Assembly (NCBI GenBank): GCA_013180625.2
Contig: SNVD02015042.1
Span: 33,713 to 97,712 of the forward strand
Length of the DNA stretch: 64,000 nt
From: Boswellia sacra
Taxonomy: Eukaryota > Streptophyta > Magnoliopsida > Sapindales > Burseraceae
Reading direction: 5' to 3'
How positions within the stretch are numbered: position 1 is the stretch's first letter; each line of letters starts with the position of its first letter. A program made the translations under genes and the position numbers. Under the pieces are notes generated by a model, which did not search any database, was not told the DNA's origin, and saw only the letters and a list, made by a program, of their open reading frames with translations. Shown here one piece after another: positions 11,520-23,893 of the stretch.

Positions 11520-13507
11520 TACAAACAATAGATTTTTTAGGCTCAATGTTGAAATGAAGATGAATGTTAAGCAAAGGAAATGAAAAAAAAAATGCCCTTG
11601 GAAGTTGAAGAGGAAATGGGCGAGAAGGAATTGGCAAAAGGTTTTAAAAACTAACACATGACTTCAAAAAATCACAAAAATTAATCTAGAAGGAAGGTAT
11701 TAATGTATCATGCACCTTGTGAAGCTATGGATGTCTAGTTCTCATAGAAATACACAAATCATGAATCAGAGTTGAACATAAAAAGTTATGCACAATCGAA
11801 CAAATGAAGGTCAGAAGGGACTACATTGTAAATTTATAAAATATGAAGGTTCGAAGTGTAAACAGTCGCCTGGTCATCAAAAATTCACCCGGCTATTAGC
11901 CAACAGCTGCCCGGTTGTTGTCCATTTATTTTTGGAAAATTACAATTAGAACCTACCATATTTAATTTTTCTTTCCTTTTTCACTTGCAGCCTTCAGCCA
12001 TATAAACCTCCTTCCTCCTCGCTTTTCGAACACATCAAATTTTTTTCTTCTCCCTCTTGAAGACACAATTGAGAATTCATTGAGTCCTTTCTAGTTTAAA
12101 GTTTCCAAGTGTTTTATATTGCTCTTAACCTTGAAAGGGTACGCCCTAAGAGTAGTTATCTCTTCTCCCTCATATTTTCATCTTTATTTTTCTTGCTTTA
12201 GGATAAGCATGTTTAGGTTTGTTTATACTTATAATAAGTATTTTTAGGATTTGTTTTCATACTTAGAAGCATGTTTTAGATTATATGAATTGTTTAATCC
12301 TTTATTTGTTTTGGAAGGTGGAAATGCGTGCCGAGGTAAGTATACTTTCCTTTCTTTATTTAGAATTATGTTAGGAGTTTATTTTTTCTTTGCGAATGCT
12401 TAGAATCATGCTTAAGAGCACACGATTAAAATCATGCTAGGAATTGAACTTATGATTGCTTTAAAGTATGCTAGGAAATAGCATAGAATAGGTGTGAATT
12501 ACCTTAACTACCCTTTCAATGCTTGATTAGGCTAGAATAGCCATGTTTTACCAAGATTGCTTGAAGTAAGTTAGCCTATGCCATGATAATAATGTTTAGG
12601 CTAGAAATGCCATGATTCCTTATAAATTGGTATGAATTATGCTAAAATAATAATAGGTAGAATTACCATGACAGAATTACCAAATCCAGATAGAAATGCC
12701 ATAATTCTAGATTATGGCTTTATTTAGAATTCTAATTGATTGGTATGAACACATGTATGAGTATAACATGTTTAATTGTATGATGCCATGAAGTGGTGGT
12801 AGACTGACGTTGGTCGTGAAGGACCATCACTTAGAAAAATTGAATGTATAAATGTGTTTGAAGGGGCTTGATAAACACTGAATAGACCCACATATGATGG
12901 TAAGGAATTTGCTATTTATAAATGTCGAATTGAATGTTCATATTGAATTTATAATGCAATGAAAGCTATAAATGGAATGAATGCGATATTTTGAAGAGTT
13001 TGGAAGTGGAATTACTTTACTTTAGTGTTGAAGAACAATTGATATAATCCTCATTCCATTCCTCCATGTTTGAATAGGAATGCAAGTCTATTCTCCTCCT
13101 TCTTTCTTTGTATGAATATACAACTGCTACGATTAAAAATCACCATATTTCTCTAATAAAGATAAAATTGGAAATGTGTGCATAAAACGAACAACCCTAA
13201 GTGGACAATATGTTAATATGACATATTTTAATCTGGTATTAATCCTAGTGGAGGCCAAATTTTGATTTTAGTGGGTCGAATTACTCGTACCTAACTTCCC
13301 AGACCCATCTTTGAAGGGATGAGGGTAATTTAGGTCCTAGAGCGAGGGATCTAATTGCCCACATTCATTCCCAATTGAATAATTAGGTGGTGACTCCATT
13401 TCCCTAGATGTGTCTATGGCTTATTTATGCTCTCTTTAGTCTTGGAAGAGGCTTTGACATAGTGTCATGGTCGTAAACACTCTGGAGGGATGAAAGCTCT
13501 ATTAATA
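11520..13507 (+). repeat. Full-length Tat-family LTR (copy L3)
   Basis: Plus-strand LTR of ~1.99 kb. It follows a short purine tract AAGGGGTAAG (11509-11518) that could be a polypurine tract, so it is probably the 3' LTR of an element whose upstream end is the minisatellite region. It contains CATATAAAC (11999-12007), a splice-donor-like GAGGTAAGTAT (12333-12343), the GGCTAGAAT repeats and the hairpin region (~12786-12835). The end near 13507 (AGCTCTATTAATA) is set by alignment to AGCCCTGTTCACA of the LTR at 15324-22053 and is approximate. Confidence 0.75.
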
Positions 13508-13524
13508 GTTAGCTTAAATGTAAG

Positions 13525-14644
13525 TGAGAGACAAGGTAAGTCATTTCTCCCTGCTTTATTAGAAATATGTTTAGGCATTTATTTTGTTTGCAAATACTTA
13601 GACTCATACTTAAGAGCACATGATCAGAATCATGCTAGAAAGACTTAATATTGTTTTGGAGCATGCTAGGAAATAGCATAGATAAGGCCAGAATTGCTTT
13701 GGTTAAGTGAAATTGCCATGCTTATCTTGATTGATTAATTAAACTAAGCTAGAATCGCCATGTTTTGCCATGATGACCATAATTAGGCTCAAAATACCAT
13801 GTCTAAGCAAGAATTACCATGTTTAGAATTACCATTATTAATTGAATTATGCTAGAATAACAATAGGTAGAATTCTTATGATAGAATTATCAAATTTGGT
13901 AAAAGTGCCATGATTTTAGTTTTTGGCCTCATTTATAATCTTGATTGATTTATTTTGCTTATGTTTAGAGCTGTAATTGAATAATTTTATGATGCCATGA
14001 AATGGTGGTAGACTGAAGGCCCATCACTTAGAAAAATTAAATGTATATATGAATGATGTCATGAAAAGGCTTGATAAACAATAAATAGACTCTCACACGG
14101 TGGTAAAAAAATCACTATCTATCGAGTCTCAAATTTTTTGTTTATATTTTATATTTGAATTACACGAATATATTATGAATGAATGGATATTTCAAAGTAT
14201 AATTTATTTTATTTCTTAAAAGGATTGTAATTCAATTCTCCTCCTTTTTCTTTGCATGAATATATGTAACTGCCTTGATTCAAATCACCTTACATGTCTT
14301 TAAAAGGATAAAACAAATAATGTGTGCATAAAATAAACCACTAAGGCAAACTATATAACTTAAGATATTTTCATTTGGTATACTCTAGTGGAGGCCAAAT
14401 TTACACCCGGATGAGCTGAAGAGTCATACCTAACTTCTCAAACCCATCTTTAAAGGGATGAGGGTAGTTTAGGTCCCGAAGTGAAGGATTGGATTGCCAT
14501 CATCCATTTTTCCAACAAAGAATTAGGCGACAACTCCATTCTCTAAACATGCCTATGGCCTGTTTGTATTCCCTTAAGTCTTGAAAGAGATTTGATGTAA
14601 TGTCATGTCTAGAAATGCTTTGCAAGATGAAAGCGTTGTTCACA
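13525..14644 (+). repeat. 5'-truncated Tat-family LTR (copy L4)
   Basis: This begins inside the LTR, at the splice-donor segment (AAGGTAAGTC, 13533-13542), and runs to the proper LTR end GTTCACA (14638-14644). About 800 bp of the 5' side are absent. It lies head to tail behind L3 with only a few bases between them. Confidence 0.75.
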
Positions 14645-15323
14645 ACTAGAAAATCCATCGACAAAAGAGAATATGACGCTGGTTGAAGCATTGTCTACCA
14701 ACACATCTACGTGAGGCAAAAGAAAATCATCCTTTGGTGAGGCCTCATTCAAGTCTCAGTAATCGACACACATTTAGACCATTCCATCCTGTTTTAGCAC
14801 TGGCACGATATTAGGTAACCATTTTAGATAGTTCACGACATCTAGAAACTTGGCTTCAATCTACTTGCAGACTTTCTCCTTGATTTTTTGAGCCTATTCT
14901 TGTCTCAAGCTCCTCAAGTGTGGATATGCTAGAATTGTGTGCTCAGCGATGCTTCTATCAATTCTAGGTATGTCATCATAGGACTAAGCAAATACTTCTT
15001 CATGCTCTTTTGATAATTTTTCAAATCTCTCTCTCTCTTTCTCTTATGGAGTTGTATCAAGTGCAATGCATATGCTCTTTGGTTTTTCAATTGTATCAAG
15101 ATTAATGTCATGAGTTTGAATTGCATGGACGTATAAATATGCTAGCGAAATTTGAATTGTTATGTGCAATGACATTAAGATAAACATCAAATAAGTAAGC
15201 AAAATTATTCTTTATTGCATTACATTTCGAAACAGATACAATGTTCTATTCTTCAAACAAATCAAGTATAAATACATCTTCATCGCAGACATCCTTGATC
15301 CCCTCTTCTATAAAGGCAGCAAG
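14645..15323 (-). pseudogene. Minus-strand pol scrap between two LTR copies
   Basis: This contains the start of an RT (DDFxLPHVDVLVDNAS-like wording at ~14690-14740) and the linker upstream of RT (14880-15320). It corresponds to 2880-3560 of element A. It is bounded exactly by an LTR end at 14644 and an LTR start at 15324. Many stops are present. It is probably part of an older element into which plus-strand copies inserted. Confidence 0.7.
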
Positions 15324-16560
15324 TGTAGGCACTATATTTATGAGATCGATGATGACATGAAGATGAATGTCGATTGATGAAATGACCAAAAAGCCCTTAG
15401 AAGCTAAGAAAATAAAGGTGAGAAGGAATCGATGAAATGTCTCAAAATTTTACATGTGACTTCAGATAATCGCAAAAATTAATCCCAAAAGAATCTGTTT
15501 ATGAGTCATATGCCGTTACAAAAAATTTATAGATCGTGAATCAGAGTTGAAATCAAAAAGTTATATGCAATCAAACATATCAAGGTTAAAAGGGATTGCA
15601 CTGCAAAAGTGTCGGAATAAGAAGGACTAAAGGGGAATATTCACCTGACTTTTGAACAACAACAACCTGGTGGTCAAACAGTTGTTACACTATCAGATAG
15701 CCGCCCCACGATTTGCCACCAGTCGCTCTCTATTGGTCCCCTAATTTTTGAATTTTTCATTATAAACCTTCCTTTTTTTGGATTTTGCTTCCTTTTTTTA
15801 TTATAGCCCTCAACTATATAGACCTCCCCCTTAGCTCACCTTTCAAGAGACATCTATTATTAAATATAATCATCTCTTCTTCCTGTTGAAGACATCCTCC
15901 AGAATTTGAGAAGCCTTGTCCAATCTAATGATTTTTAGGCGTTCTATTGGTCTAAACTTGAAAAGGGTACGTCTTGAGTGCAGTCCTCTCTCCTCCTTCC
16001 TATTTTCATGTTTATCTTTCCTACTTATAATTAAGCATGATTAAGGTTTATTCTGATGCTTAAGAGCATGTTTTGGGTTTTATAAACCATTTAAACCTTA
16101 TGCTTGTTTTGCAAGATGGATAAGCGTTTAGAGGTGAGTCTACTATCCCTCCTTTATTAGAATTACCTTTAGGAATTTAATTTCCTTTACGAATGGTTAG
16201 AACCATGCTCAGGAGCATATGATTAGAAACATGATTAGAACACCTTATAATTGCTTTGAACCATGCTAGGAAATAGCATATAATATATTAGAATTACCAT
16301 ATTGCCCTCTTGAATGCTTTGATTGAGCTAGAATAACTTTGATTGATGTTAATTGCTTTAATTAGGCTAGAATATGCCATGATAACCATATTTTGGGCTA
16401 GAAATGCCATGATTTTATGAGTTAATATGAATTACGCTAGACTAGCAATAGGCTGGAGTGCCATGATAGAATTATCAAATGTAGGTGGAAGTGCCATGAT
16501 TCTAGATTATGGCTTAGTATTCTAATTAACTGATATGAATGAATGTATGAATATACCATA

Positions 16561-16563
16561 TTT
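16561..16563. other. Left target-site duplication (TTT) of CACTA-1
   Basis: TTT immediately before the CACTA terminus. The matching copy is at 21326-21328. Confidence 0.85.
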
Positions 16564-16949
16564 CACTACAAGAAAAACAGTTTTTTGCGACAAAATTTTT
16601 TGCGACGAAATAAAATTCGTCGCGAAAAGCGGCCTTTTGCGACAAAATTATTATTTCGTCACAAAAGTTAGCATTTCAAAAGAAAAGATATTTTGCGAGG
16701 AAGTTTTCGTCGCAAAATAAAACCTTTAGTGATGAATATTCATTTCCTCGCTAAAAACTCGAGTGACTAATCAGGGAAGTATTTTTTGCGACGAGATAAA
16801 ACCTATTGCGACAAACTTTTCATCGCAAAATGTATTGCACAAGGATGGGATTTTGTGACAAAAATTTTATAGCAACATGAACATTTTTTGCGACAAAATT
16901 ATATTTCTCGCGAAAAAAAGACCTTTTGCGACAAAAAATTCCCCGCTAA

Positions 16950-17790
16950 AAGCCATTCTAATTTACCATGCATATATAGCAATACTTGACATTTTGCGAC
17001 GAAAAAATAATTCCTCGCAAAATGTGACCTTTTGCGACAAAAATTTTCTCGCACAAAAATTCATTTTTTGCGGCAAAAAATCTATTTTTTGCGACAAAAC
17101 ATTCCTCGCGAAAAGCCATTTTTATTGCATAGTGGCAATACTGGACATTTTGCGATAAAAACGTGATTCCTCGCAAAATGTGACTTTTTGCGAGGAATTT
17201 TTTGTCGCAAAAGGTCTATTTTTTTGCGACAAAACATTTCTCGCTAAAAGCCATTTTAATTTACTATGCACACGTGGCAATACTGGACATTTTGCGACAA
17301 AAACGTGATTCCTCGCCAAATGTTACTTTTTGCGAGGAATTTTTTGTCGCAAAAGGTATACTTTTTTGTGACAAAACATTCCTCGCTAAAAGCCATTTTT
17401 ATTTACTATGCGCACGTGGCAATACTGGACATATTGCGACAAAAACGTGATTCCTCGCCAAATGTGACTTTTTGCGAGGAATTTTTTGTCGCAAGAGGTC
17501 TATTTTTTTTGCGACAAAACATTCCTCGCGAAAAGCCATTTTTATTGCATAGTGGCAATACTGGACATTTTGCGACAAAAACGTGATTCCTCGCAAAATG
17601 TGACTTTTTGCGAGGAATTTTTTGTCGCAAAAGGTCTATTTTTTTGTGACAAAACATTCCTCGCTAAAAGCCATTTTAATTTACTATGCACACATGGCAA
17701 TACTGGATATTTTGCGACAAAAACGTGATTCCTCGCCAAATGTTACTTTTTGCGAGGAAAATTTTCTCGTAAAATATTTGTTTTTGCGAG
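16950..17790 (+). repeat. Subterminal tandem array of CACTA-1 (~135-155 bp units)
   Basis: About six tandem units are marked by GGCAATACTGGACATTTTGC. The GGCAATA mark recurs at ~16978, 17133, 17276, 17418, 17553 and 17696, giving spacings of 155, 143, 142, 135 and 143 bp. Each unit also contains CCTCGCAAAATGTGAC, GCGAGGAATTTTTTGTCGC and GCGACAAAACATTCCTCGC. The short open frames here are by-products of the repeats and do not represent proteins. Confidence 0.8.
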
Positions 17791-18168
17791 GAAAATTTTC
17801 TCGAAAAAAATAGATCTTTTCCGACAAAAAAATAGACTTTTTGCGACAAAAAATTTCTCGCAAAAAGTTATTTTTTTAAAATTAAAACTTAATAACTTTC
17901 CTCTTTTGTTTTCTTCTCTTTGTTTATGGTTCGTCTAATATATAAGTCTTTGTTTAAAAAATGACAAAAAAAGGAATAAAGAAAGTATTAAAAATCTAAT
18001 TTGATTTTATATAAATTGATAATTTTTAAATATAGTAGGGTCATTTGGATATTCATATAAATTTTTATTAAAAAAAAAGACCCTTTGTGATTCCATTCAT
18101 GCTTTTAAATGTGAAAAACTATTAAGATTAGTATTTGTAAAAGAGATAAATAATTAAAATAAACTATA

Positions 18169-18200
<32 letters not shown>

Positions 18201-18238
18201 TGTGTGTGTGTGTGCGCGCGTGAGTGTGTGTGTGTGTG
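18169..18238 (+). repeat. (TG)n microsatellite
   Basis: About 35 dinucleotide units of TG with a few CG and TA/GA interruptions, inside CACTA-1. Confidence 0.95.
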
Positions 18239-19864
18239 ATATGAATCGTTAATAATCTAATAATCAAGCATAAAATTTATTTCTAATTATTTATATATAA
18301 TCTAATTTATGCATGATTTATATATGTCTAATTGCTAAATTACAATTATGATAAACTTATTACTATGACTAATTTTTAATTGATGAAAACGAGATTGGAA
18401 AAAAAATCCAACTTCTAGAAATCTAATTTATTTTTCAATGTTAATTATATGTCAAATAAACATAAATAAATAAATAATTAATAATCATGTAATGTTGCCT
18501 ATAATTATGTTTTTTATTTTTTTGTTATAAAGTGTATTAATTTAGACAGTATATTTTTCTTAGACTTTTAATTTTTATCGTATAGCTTTGAGTAAATTGT
18601 TGAGATATTTTAAACAATTGTTAGAGTTTATTTTAAGAGAGATAAATAATTAAAATGAACTCTACAACAAAAAATAAATACATTTGTTACATATTGATTA
18701 CTATATGAATAATTAATCATTTACTGGTAAATAGCAAAAACTAATTTTCAATTCGTAATACATATGATACTTGTAGCATATGTATATGTATATATGTCTA
18801 ATAATTAAATTACTTATATGAAAAAAATATTTTTAATAATTGTTATTTTTATAAAAAATGGATAATTAATTTAAAGGCATTCTATACTTGAAAATAAATG
18901 CAATTTTGTTACAATTTTATATAATTATAATATGAATAAGTAATCATTTACTAATCAAATTAGAAAAGCTTATTTTCAATTTCTTATAACAAAAAATATG
19001 ACATATGTAGATATCTAATTATTAAATTATAACTATTACAAACTTATGGTTTGCATTTGTCAAGATATTTTAAATATTAATTGTTAGCATTTGTAAAATG
19101 AATAAATAATAAAAAAATATTCACTAAAAGTAAATGCATTTGTTACATAATAATTATAATATGAATATTTGATCATTTATTTATTAAAGTATTAAAAACT
19201 TATTTTCAATAACTCGCACATGACAATTATGTCATATGTATAGATGTTTAAGTATTATGCATTTATTAATGATAGTTGAATTGTGTGTATTTTGTTAACA
19301 CTTTAATACATATGACAATTATGACATACGTTTATATGTTAATAATTAAATTATCTCCATCACAAATTAATTTTTTAAATTTGTAAAACATATTTTTAGT
19401 GTTTTTAAAAGAAATAGATAATTAAAATAAATTATAGCTAAAATGAATAGAATCTTTTTGTTACATATATGATTATAATATCAATAATTAATTATTTATT
19501 GATCATTAAAGAAATTTATTTTTGTAATTCTTCATATAGCAACTATGACATATGTATAAATGCCTAACTATTGTTTACATTTGTTAAATAATTCTTGAGT
19601 TGTTATACCTATTTTATTAACATTTTAATACTCAATAAAAAATAATTAAATACCATATAATGTTTTATATTTCTATTGTATATGGTTGTTATATTATTTA
19701 TTAATTTGTCATCAAATTATTTAATACCAATCCAATATTATATAAATTTAATTATGGATGAAAATTTAATTAATAAATAAACTTATAATTATCCAAGTCT
19801 AAGTATGGTTTATTTAAATATTTTTAATTTTAGATTTAGATTTTAATTTTAATATTTTTTTAAG
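18239..19864. other. AT-rich core of CACTA-1
   Basis: Extremely AT-rich sequence without open reading frames of note. Several diverged internal duplications are visible, built around phrases such as GACATATGTATA, TTATTGATCATTAAA and ATTTGTTACATA. No transposase domain is seen. Confidence 0.6.
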
Positions 19865-20219
19865 ACTTTTTGCGACAAAATTTTTGTCGCAAAAGATTAG
19901 AATTTTGTCGCTAAAGATTAGCATTTTAGACTTTTAGCGACCACTTTAAAATTCCTCGCAAAATGGAGTCTTTTGCGAGGAAAATTTAAATTCAAATTTG
20001 TCGCAAAAACTAAATTTTAGGCGGACTTTTTCCCGCCTATTAAATTTCAAATTTTTACACCTTTAGCGACAAAAACTTTGTCGCTAAAGACCAAAATTTT
20101 GTCGCAAAAAGAAAATTTTAGGCGGACTTTTACCCGCTCCTATTTATTTCATATTTTTTAAATTCTTTTACGACAAATTTTTCGCCGCAAAATGTCCAAA
20201 TTTCATCGCAAAAAATCAA

Positions 20220-20780
20220 TGCCTTTATTATATATACACCACCTAATTCTTTGGTTTACTTCATTTTCTTTCATCTATTCTACTTTCCTCTTCATTTTCA
20301 TTTTTATCTACTTCTCTTCTTTCCCTAACACTATTATCAAGGTAAATATTTTTACTCATTTTTTCTTTTATGTTGTAATATATTTACTTACAAGATTCAT
20401 ATAATTTTTATTTTTTAATTGTGAATTAATATCATGCTTTTTTGTTTAATAGGTATTTTGGAAGAGGCAATGCAATTAAAAATCTTAAGTTCTTTATTTC
20501 TTTAACATTTGTTTTTGTATACACTTATCTCTCATATCCTATATTATTACTAATTAATATTTTACTTCTTTTTTGTTTTTAATAGGTATAATTGAAGGTG
20601 GGGTACATTTGAAGACTTGAAGATTGATATAAATTCAAGAAACAAAAAATTTAGTGGAGGATGAAGTTTTGTATTTGTTGTGTTATCTTGTTTTTTTTAT
20701 TTTTTTTATTTTTCCATGTACAACCAAAGTTCCAAGTTGTATTAAATTTTTTTAATTTGTTATTATTTAATAAAATTATT
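20220..20780 (+). other. Possible vestigial transcription unit in CACTA-1
   Basis: A TATATATACACC box (20229-20240) is followed by an AG/GTAAATA donor-like site (~20340), two TTTAATAG/G acceptor-like sites (~20452, ~20586), and TTTAATAAAATTATT (a polyadenylation-like AATAAA at ~20769). The exon-like pieces between them (for example GGAAGAGGCAATGCAATTAA) do not encode a recognisable protein. It may be the remnant of a transposon gene. The call rests on signals only. Confidence 0.25.
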
Positions 20781-21325
20781 CTTACAAAGAATTCTGTTGC
20801 ATAATGACATAATTTTGCTGTTTTATTTTCGAATTTATAATAAATTAAAATAAATTTTATGAATTCTTAAAAAAATCAATTATGTTAAAAAATTAGGTCT
20901 TTCACGACGAATCTTTTGTCGCTAAAGATCGGATTTAGTGACAAAAAATCGTCGCAAAAGATTTTACAATGAAAATAATTTGTTTTAAATATGATTTTGG
21001 TATAAAATTTTTTGCGACAAAATTCAAATTTGTCGCAAAATATGATCTTTTGCGAGGAATTTCATATTGTCGCAAAAAGTTAACATGACGTAATCCTATT
21101 TGCGACAAAATATTTGTCGTAAAATACCACTTTTTGCGATCAAAATTTCCTCGCAAAAAGTCTTTTTGCGAGAAATTCAAGATTCGTCGCAGAAAAACCT
21201 ATTGCGACTCACATTTTGCGATTGGAACGCGACGAATTTATTTTCGTCGCAAAAACTTATACCGACGAAATTTTGACTTTTTGCAACGAAATATTTCGTC
21301 GCGAAAAGTCAATTTTCCTGTAGTG

Positions 21326-21328
21326 TTT
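21326..21328. other. Right target-site duplication (TTT) of CACTA-1
   Basis: TTT immediately after the TAGTG terminus. Removing the element and one TTT restores continuous LTR sequence. Confidence 0.85.
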
Positions 21329-22054
21329 AGAAGTGTAATTGGATAATTGTATGATGCCATGAAGTGGTGATGGACTCACATTGATGGTGAGGAACCATCC
21401 CTTATAAAATAATTTAATATATGAATATACATGTAAGAGGCTATATAGATATTGAATAAACTCACATATGGTTGTGAGGAATTCATTATCTATTAAGCCT
21501 CGATTGGAATGTTTGGATCAACTATGCAATAGATTGTATGTAAAAATGATATATACAAACTGTTGGAAGTAGAATTTACTTTATTATCGAATAACAACTA
21601 TTGTAATCCTCTTTGCCTTCCCCGATGTTTGAAGATAATGTAACCTATTCTCCTCCCTCTTTCCATCTATGAATATACTACTGCTTTGATTACATAATCA
21701 CTTCACATATCTTAATGAAGATAAAAATGGAATGTGTACATAAAACCAACAACTTAAGTGGATTGTCTGTCAACATGAGATATTCTTTTTGGTATACCCT
21801 AATGGAGGCCAGATTTTGATTCGGGCAGGTCGAATGACTCGTACCTAAGTTCCTGAATCCATCTATAAAAGGTTGATGATAGTTTAGGTCCTGAAGCGAG
21901 GGATTAGATTGCCCCCATTCATTCCCAATTGGGTGACGACTCCATTTCTCTAGACGCGTCTATGGCTCGTTTGTGTTTCCTTAAGTCTCGATAAAAGTTT
22001 TGACACAATATCATGGTCACAAATGCTCTGACGAGATGAAAGCCCTGTTCACAG

Positions 22055-22072
22055 TGGTGACTCTTATGGGGA
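22055..22072 (+). promoter_or_regulatory. Primer binding site of element B
   Basis: TGGTGACTCTTATGGGGA lies one base after the LTR end at 22053. It resembles the TGGCGACTCxxxTGGGGA primer site found in plant Tat/Ogre-type elements (tRNA-Arg-like in published descriptions, from memory). It fixes the LTR boundary and the orientation of element B. Confidence 0.65.
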
Positions 22073-22869
22073 AAAGTGAAGTTGATTCTAATTGGTATAC
22101 CAAATTCTAATAGCTCATGTTGATATTTTGAGTCCTTGTGTCACTACACTTTTGCACACAATGAGCACGAACTACTTGAACTAGCTACGTTGAGTTGACA
22201 TTAGAAGTCTTTGGCTCCATTCGACCCCTAGATGACTTATGTTGGTGTCACTACCTTTGGGCACGTACCATTGAATTGGTATAAAAGGAGACAGACCCAA
22301 GAGGGCATCTCTCACTCAAAGGAGCCTAGACCATTTGCAACTCAACCCCATGTAGACGACTCTAGAAATTTTTAATAAGATGAATATCCAAAAGCTATGT
22401 TGAAATGCATGTCTATGAATTTAAATTCTTTATGATTAGATTAACATCAACTCAAACCTCATAGAACCATGAACGAAATGTCACATGTCAAGTCATCCGT
22501 AAGAACAAAATATGGACATGTGCTATGAGTTAAGGTTGTCATGATGTTTAGAAAGCCATGTTATGATAATCATGAAAAATCCAACATCAATATGTTTGTT
22601 AGAAATAGGTAAGAGAATCTCGCATTCCCATATCCCATGAAGATGACTGGGGAATTAGGCCAAAACTCCTAGGAAAAAAGACTCCACCTCACATGTGTGG
22701 GAGAAATAAGGTTGAAAGACTAGAAGTATATCTATGTCCTTGTATGAGCATGCATCATATCATGCATACATGCATGTATGCTTGTCATTAACACCTTTGT
22801 TTTGCAACCACCATAATTTAGGATAGACGAGGTGGTCGTTTGACAAGGCAAGAGGAGCCAATTGATGAA
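22073..22869 (+). other. Element B untranslated leader
   Basis: Non-coding leader between the PBS and gag. It aligns with 6696-7457 (reverse) of element A, with shared CACACAATGAGCACGAACTA-type and GACTCTAGAAATTTTTAATA-type blocks. Confidence 0.6.
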
Positions 22870-23893
22870 ATGGTTGCACCTAATTATAACAATGTTGAAA
22901 TGGCCCAATTGAGAGCTGATATGACATGCTCCAACAACAAGTGGCCTAACTTGTTGAAGCACTCCAAAATAGGCCCAACCACATGAACCAGTTGCCACCC
23001 AAAGGTAATGATGATTGTGCGACTAACCAAGACAGAGATAGGGGAAAAGCCCAATCAATCAAGAAGAGCCCGATTTGGTCAAGCAGTTGTCCAAGGATAT
23101 GGAGAAAGTTCAATCCCTCTTGAAGAAGAAGGGTTTAAACACTCAGATGATCCAACGTATCAAGGATAATGATCTAACACCGAAATTATGCCTACCAAAC
23201 TTGCCCAAATTCAATGGAAAGGGCAATCCAAAAGCATACTTAAGGCAGTGTGCAACTATCATAGCCATCATTCCTTTATCAAGGGAGCACATATTGAAGT
23301 ATTTCATGCTATCCCTAGAAGATGACATGATATTATGGTACCATCACTTCCCTAAGAGAGTTTGTAGAGTAGTATCACCACAATACCCAACTGGGGGCAA
23401 CCTTAAGGGATTTAATGACGACGCGCCAAAAGCCTAATGAAACCTTCTTAGAGTATTTAGTCCGTTGGAGGGTCATAGCTACCAAGATGACCAGCAGGTT
23501 TGAGGAGAAGGATTAGGTCCACATGGTGATAAATGGAGCCCATACCTTCATTAGTGATAGGCTAGGGGGCTTGCTTATCAAAACATTTAAAGACTTGTAT
23601 GACTTCAAGATTAAGATAAAAGATTTAGAGGCCAGGCAAAGAAGAAGCAACAGTAGCTACCCTATAAGAAGTCAAGGGCAATATCACCAAGCTAGTAGGT
23701 CTAGCACAAAGCATGTTGAGGTGAAAGTGGTCACCCAGCAAAGGAAGTTTAGTCATTTGGCTAGACCACTATCCAAGATCTTTGCAAGATTGAGAGCCAA
23801 AGGGATCTTGTAGCTATTGCCATCAAGAGAGCTTCTAAATCCATTACCAAGAATTGGAGGCATCAAGAGAAGTGTGAATTCCACCACTGGGAC
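22870..23893 (+). pseudogene. Element B gag
   Basis: Structural Gag of the Tat-like element, broken into several frames. The likely start is ATG at 22870 (M-VAPNYNNVEMAQLRAD), which matches the gag start of element A at 6695. A stop follows ~40 codons later. The open stretch 23075-23437 has the capsid core (LTPKLCLPNLPKFNGKGNPK, SREHILKYFMLSLEDDM). 23523-23813 continues the C-terminal half, and the zinc-knuckle side ends at ~23893. There the sequence jumps directly to the pre-RT linker, so the protease is missing. Confidence 0.75.

Larger units (their letters stand above)
16564..21325 (+). mobile_element. Non-autonomous CACTA transposon in the LTR (CACTA-1)
   Basis: The termini are CACTACAAGAAAAA (left) and TTTTCCTGTAGTG (right), imperfect inverted repeats beginning with the CACTA box. 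A 3 bp target duplication TTT flanks the element (16561-16563 and 21326-21328), as expected for En/Spm-type elements. Both ends carry dense copies of TTTTGCGACGAAA and TTCGTCGCAAAA-type motifs (left 16580-17870, right 19865-20215 and 20900-21310). The middle is AT-rich with no transposase. Mobility would need a transposase supplied from elsewhere. Confidence 0.93.
15324..22053 (+). repeat. 5' LTR of element B, split by a CACTA insertion (copy L5)
   Basis: The LTR starts TGTAGGCACTATATTT at 15324 and ends GTTCACA at 22053. After removal of the CACTA element at 16564-21325 and one copy of its TTT target duplication, it is 1965 bp, the same size as L2 and L3. It has a TATATA box (15815-15820), a splice-donor-like GAGGTGAGT (16131-16139) and, after the insertion, the hairpin region (~21363-21400). 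It is followed directly by a primer binding site. Confidence 0.85.

Noticed and set aside
16877..17813. Many overlapping ~60-105 codon open frames on both strands
   Set aside because: They are produced by the GCGACAAAA-type repeats of CACTA-1 and repeat the same peptide in several frames.
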